Positions 60,723-64,000 of a stretch of 64,000 nt of DNA are shown here, in pieces. Position numbers and translations under genes: made by a program. The stretch lies in contig UQER01000001.1 of the NCBI GenBank assembly GCA_900540205.1, positions 117,317 to 181,316 of the forward strand, given 5' to 3'. How positions within the stretch are numbered: the stretch's first letter is position 1; each line of letters begins with the position of its first letter. The stretch comes from an uncultured Porphyromonadaceae bacterium (GTDB lineage Bacteria > Bacteroidota > Bacteroidia > Bacteroidales > Muribaculaceae). Under the pieces are notes generated by a model. It saw nothing but the letters and a program-made list of their open reading frames with translations, was not told the DNA's origin and did not search any database.

Positions 60723-61126
60723 GCGCATCAATGATTATAAACGGCACGGATGCCCGCACGGCATGGGGTGTAGTTCCTGCGCCGGGATTCACCGCCGCAC
60801 TTCTCGCCCCGGCGCCATTGAAAAGTCCGGTACAGTCAGAGATAAGGTTTGAACACGGCACGCGAACCATGGTAATACCAAAGCTCGCCAAACGTGACAT
60901 AACGATGGAACTGAACATCCTTGCAAACAATCCTCAGCAATTTCTCACGCGCTACAACGGATTTATTTCTGAACTTCACAAGGGTAACCTCGATATTGAA
61001 ACTGATGCTATCCCTGACACCGTGTTCCATTGCAGGTTCGTCAGCGCAACGCAGTTCTCTCACTTTTCAGGTCTCGCAAAAATAATCCTCAAGCTCGAAG
61101 AGCCTAATCCTGCCAACAGAACATGA
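60719..61126 (+). CDS. Distal tail protein-like
   Basis: 135 residues, beta-rich, with FEHGTRTMVIPKLAKRDITME in the middle and a HCRFVSATQFSHF end. Size, position after the tape measure and before the tail tip protein suggest a small distal tail (Dit)-like hub protein. It overlaps the next gene in an ATGA. Confidence 0.6.
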   Translation: MSASMIINGTDARTAWGVVPAPGFTAALLAPAPLKSPVQSEIRFEHGTRTMVIPKLAKRDITMELNILANNPQQFLTRYNGFISELHKGNLDIETDAIPDTVFHCRFVSATQFSHFSGLAKIILKLEEPNPANRT

Positions 61127-64000
61127 TTACAGACATTGCTTTACACAGCGCATCCACTGGACAACAGATTGCAACCGTTGCCATCGGAACCGGAAGTAAA
61201 CGATATTTCCAGCTGATGAAGCACGACTATGTGGAATTGAAGTTCAGTTCTTACCAGCCGTTCAGGGTGAACATCGGCGACTGGATTATGCTCGACAGCA
61301 TCGGTCGCTATGAGGTGACAAAACCGTTTGACCCGGCTGCAAATTCATCAGGTGAATACGGATATGAGCTTCAACTTAACGCTCAATATTGGAAATTCGC
61401 CAACAAGCTGATGAAGTTCATGCCGCAGATCGGTGGCAAAGAAACCTCATGGACCTATACTGGCACGATGGCAGACCATGCAAACATGGTGCTGTGCAAT
61501 CTTCGTGCGCTCGCATTCAAACGCACCACAGCAGGCACTGAACAATTTATCGCAGGGCGCGAGGGCTTTTGCCCCGGTGGCGATAAGGATGTTGCATGGG
61601 AAGCGGTATGGGATGAGACCGTTGATGCCACCAAGGCCGTCACGCTCAAATTTGACAGCACCAACATCATTGACGGCATCGGCATGATTGCCACCGAACT
61701 TAACTGCGAATGGTGGTTTGTCAATAATACATTGCACTTCGGGCGTTGCCTGGTGGGTGATGATAACCCCGTACAGCTTGAAAAAGACAAGGAGTTTGCC
61801 ACCCTCGACGGTCGCGAAACCAACGAGAACTATGCCACACGCATTTTCGCCTACGGAAGCACACGCAACCTTGCAAGCACCTACCGTAAGGAGCTTGTGT
61901 TCGAGGTCACTCAGTCTTCGGGGAGAGACATAGTGGACGGCACGCGTCCGCTCCGGCCTGAATGGTTTAACAAGACGGCAATACAGACTGAGTCCACTGT
62001 GCTGAAAAAGACTGTGGCACGCTCGGGGCTGACCGTTCCGCTGCGAGTGAACGGCATGACGCACACCAAAAGCACACAGATAGCCGACTTTACTCTTGAC
62101 AGCCTCCCGGCAGGAAGTTATGCGATAACCAACAGCGCATCCGGAGCTTTCCGCGTCGGTGTAACCATCAAAGATTATTCCGGCAATCATTCCGACCCGA
62201 CAGCTGCTCCCGAATGGTCCGGTTTAACATCCGAGGTGTGGATTGCCGTCACAGGCAAGATGGGTGTCAACAATACCCAATGGGACTTCAACACCCATAA
62301 AACAGATTCGCCACAGCGCAATCTTGACTGGGAAAGACCGACATACTTTGCACTGACCGACAACGGAGAATATGCAACCGGCTTTGACCTCCCTCTCGAA
62401 CTGCATGACGTACATATAGCCGTCCTGATCCGAAACAGAAATGTGGCATATGAGGACGATTCGTACAATGTCACCTCTTTTGTTGACATTTCATCGCAGG
62501 GCGAGCTTGAAGTGGTCTGCAAAACTCCGGCAAAGAAAATCGAGGGACTTACAGTCAAAGTCCTTGATGGCTCAGGTGCGGTGTCACGAACGATTGCCGG
62601 TGTGACATTGAATCCCGACTTTGATACCGACGAGACGGAGGCCTCCACGTTGCGGTTGCCTTCCGGTGATTCATTGGCAGTCGGCACAAAGTTTCAGCTT
62701 CCCGACTTGCGACGCAATCTGGTCCCGGCATCTTACTTCACGAGTATCTACGCCGCCTTTGAGAAATATAACGACATCACGGTAAACGGAATTGTCACAC
62801 CCCGGCTCATGCTTCCGCTCCATGACGAGAACGGAGTGGCAATCAACGGTTACATCGATGCATGCCCATTCACAAGCGAAGAAGAAGCCATCGAAGATGT
62901 TGTCGTTTTCGAGGATGTCTATCCGTCACGAGTAAGTGAAATCACGGAACTTTGGCGCAGCGAGGAATATGCCGATGAGACCGAGGAGCAGGATGGCAGC
63001 GTGACCACCGAAACATGGCGTGCGTTCGTCTATCAGGATGACCTCTTTAACGAGAACAATCCGTTCGATGCCGATGCTTACATGATTAACGGCGAGACAC
63101 TCCGGATAACATTCCAAAGCGGGATGCTTAACGGGCAGACATTTGAGGTGAGATACATCGCCGAGAGTTGCGGTTTTGAGATTATACGCGATAACGATAC
63201 ACTTTTACCTAATGACGTTGTATGCCCCAAAGTAGGCGACAAATTCATTCTGCATGGGTTCAACATCGCCATGCTCTCCGATGAGGCAACCGATTATGTG
63301 GACCTTGCGGAACAGGATTTGCTGGCCAAAACGCGCGAGTACATCAAGAACCTCAATCTCGACCCATCAGCATATCGCATTCCTCTTGCGTGCGATTTCG
63401 CTCAGGAGCATTGCGCTGATATCCCCGGAGCGGCATGCTTTCCAATCGGGCAATCGGTAAATATCGTTTATCCTGAATACTTCGAGAATGGCCGCAAAAG
63501 CCGTGTTATCGGTTTTGAGATTCCGCTGGATATTCCCTACGACAATCCCATTTACATCATCGGGGAAAAGCCTCAGTTCTCACGAATCGGTGCCATCGAA
63601 GATAAGCTCAATAACGAGCTTAAGATTGCCGGGAGTGTCGTTGCATCCAGCTCATCAGGAGGAAGCTCGTCGGGTGCATACATCATCAAACGCAATGACA
63701 CCACGCCTGCATCAGACGCGAACCTGTTCAGCGCTGCAAGGGCAAAGGTTGAGTTTGCTCTCAAAACGGCGGTACAGCGAATCACCTATTTATGGAAATT
63801 CATCCGTGGTGCCGAGTTCGGCGAATATGTCGAAGGGCAGACTGGCGGCAAGATGGATGCCGAGGGCAATGCCGAGGTCAAAAACTTGCGCGTGCGTGGA
63901 AAGGCTATATCAAATGCTGCTTTCGAGGTGGGCGAGTTTTTGGCGGGAGTGAGCGGGGGATTTTTCGGGATCGACCAAAACGGGGATTCTTACCTGGAGG
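61123..64000 (+). CDS. Tail tip/tail-associated protein, 3' end off window
   Basis: The ATG at 61123 (MITDIALHSASTGQQIATVA) opens a frame with no stop up to the right edge, 959 codons. The N-terminal about 400 residues look like the tail hub/endopeptidase-like family (YGYELQLNAQYWKFANK, ATRIFAYGSTRNLAS). Beta-rich repeat-like domains follow, then a Ser/Gly linker (SSSSGGSSSGAYIIKRNDT). The final part (AEGNAEVKNLRVRGKAISN, then GFFGIDQNGD) matches the phage tail protein segment that leads into receptor-binding or fibre regions. It likely contacts the host surface. Confidence 0.8.
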   Translation, partial: MITDIALHSASTGQQIATVAIGTGSKRYFQLMKHDYVELKFSSYQPFRVNIGDWIMLDSIGRYEVTKPFDPAANSSGEYGYELQLNAQYWKFANKLMKFMPQIGGKETSWTYTGTMADHANMVLCNLRALAFKRTTAGTEQFIAGREGFCPGGDKDVAWEAVWDETVDATKAVTLKFDSTNIIDGIGMIATELNCEWWFVNNTLHFGRCLVGDDNPVQLEKDKEFATLDGRETNENYATRIFAYGSTRNLASTYRKELVFEVTQSSGRDIVDGTRPLRPEWFNKTAIQTESTVLKKTVARSGLTVPLRVNGMTHTKSTQIADFTLDSLPAGSYAITNSASGAFRVGVTIKDYSGNHSDPTAAPEWSGLTSEVWIAVTGKMGVNNTQWDFNTHKTDSPQRNLDWERPTYFALTDNGEYATGFDLPLELHDVHIAVLIRNRNVAYEDDSYNVTSFVDISSQGELEVVCKTPAKKIEGLTVKVLDGSGAVSRTIAGVTLNPDFDTDETEASTLRLPSGDSLAVGTKFQLPDLRRNLVPASYFTSIYAAFEKYNDITVNGIVTPRLMLPLHDENGVAINGYIDACPFTSEEEAIEDVVVFEDVYPSRVSEITELWRSEEYADETEEQDGSVTTETWRAFVYQDDLFNENNPFDADAYMINGETLRITFQSGMLNGQTFEVRYIAESCGFEIIRDNDTLLPNDVVCPKVGDKFILHGFNIAMLSDEATDYVDLAEQDLLAKTREYIKNLNLDPSAYRIPLACDFAQEHCADIPGAACFPIGQSVNIVYPEYFENGRKSRVIGFEIPLDIPYDNPIYIIGEKPQFSRIGAIEDKLNNELKIAGSVVASSSSGGSSSGAYIIKRNDTTPASDANLFSAARAKVEFALKTAVQRITYLWKFIRGAEFGEYVEGQTGGKMDAEGNAEVKNLRVRGKAISNAAFEVGEFLAGVSGGFFGIDQNGDSYLE

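Larger units (their letters stand above)
21900..64000 (+). mobile_element. Temperate siphovirus-type prophage, left 42 kb
   Basis: Integrase, CI-like repressor, recombination and replication genes, ParB-methyltransferase, terminase, portal, MuF protein, capsid, connectors, tail tube, tape measure and tail tip genes follow in normal phage order. The left end lies near 21.9 kb; the right end, with tail fibre and lysis genes, is outside the window. No broken structural gene was found apart from one homopolymer frameshift in a tiny early gene, so the phage may be functional. Confidence 0.95.

Overview
The window looks like the chromosome of a gut Bacteroidales bacterium, most likely a Muribaculaceae relative, into which a temperate tailed phage has integrated. 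The taxonomic guess is an inference. It rests on Bacteroidetes-type promoters (TTTG or TTG, about 20 bp, TAnnTTTG), lipoproteins with an acidic export signal after the lipid cysteine, a TonB-dependent receptor paired with DUF5689-like lipoproteins, and a Bacteroidetes-style class A beta-lactamase. Bases 1-21.8 kb are host DNA. Bases from about 21.9 kb to the right edge are one prophage whose right end lies outside the window. || HOST PART. 1-6.9 kb (minus) is an uncharacterised signalling cluster: a zinc-ribbon AAA+ ATPase (cut by the left edge), a membrane-anchored Ser/Thr kinase with N-terminal WGDAPQKSDT-like repeats, a double zinc ribbon protein, a small beta-rich protein and a polytopic membrane protein with its own promoter. 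7.0-10.6 kb (minus) is a compact run: beta-lactamase lipoprotein, M16 zinc protease, cyclophilin-type prolyl isomerase and a small unknown protein. 11.2-18.05 kb (plus) is an outer-membrane locus: a TonB-dependent receptor and two related lipoproteins, closed by a strong terminator. 18.15-21.8 kb (minus) holds an EamA transporter, a Kup potassium transporter and a HepT/MntA toxin-antitoxin pair. || PROPHAGE. 22.06-26.08 kb is the lysogeny module: tyrosine integrase, then a minus-strand operon of CI-like S24 repressor, an HsdR-N nuclease-like protein and two small HTH proteins. 26.2-38.2 kb (plus) is early DNA metabolism: YqaJ/lambda-exonuclease-like nuclease with a possible annealing partner, SF2 helicase, DnaG/DnaB-type primase-helicase, GNAT, an SSB-like tailed protein, an endonuclease and many small unknown genes. 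38.3-47.2 kb (plus) is packaging and head: ParB-methyltransferase fusion, small and large terminase, portal, and a 1205-residue MuF protein. 47.2-49.9 kb is an inverted island of small genes led by an ADP-ribosylglycohydrolase. 50.2-64 kb (plus) is scaffold-like protein, decoration-like protein, major capsid, connectors, tail tube, a tRNA-like gene, tail chaperones, tape measure and tail tip. The phage is a siphovirus by gene content. || MOST INTERESTING. The MuF head protein carries an HExxH metallopeptidase-like module in a locally AT-rich segment and a C-terminal domain resembling ADP-ribosyltransferases. The convergent neighbour is a DraG-family ADP-ribosylglycohydrolase with its own promoter-like sequence. 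This reads as a virion-associated ART toxin with a hydrolase as immunity. Second in interest are several structured intergenic RNAs: two clearly related leaders (before the large terminase and before the HK97 gp10-like gene), a likely third before the endonuclease gene, an isolated three-way-junction element before the helicase, and two non-canonical tRNA-like folds, one with encoded CCA but a 10-nt anticodon loop.
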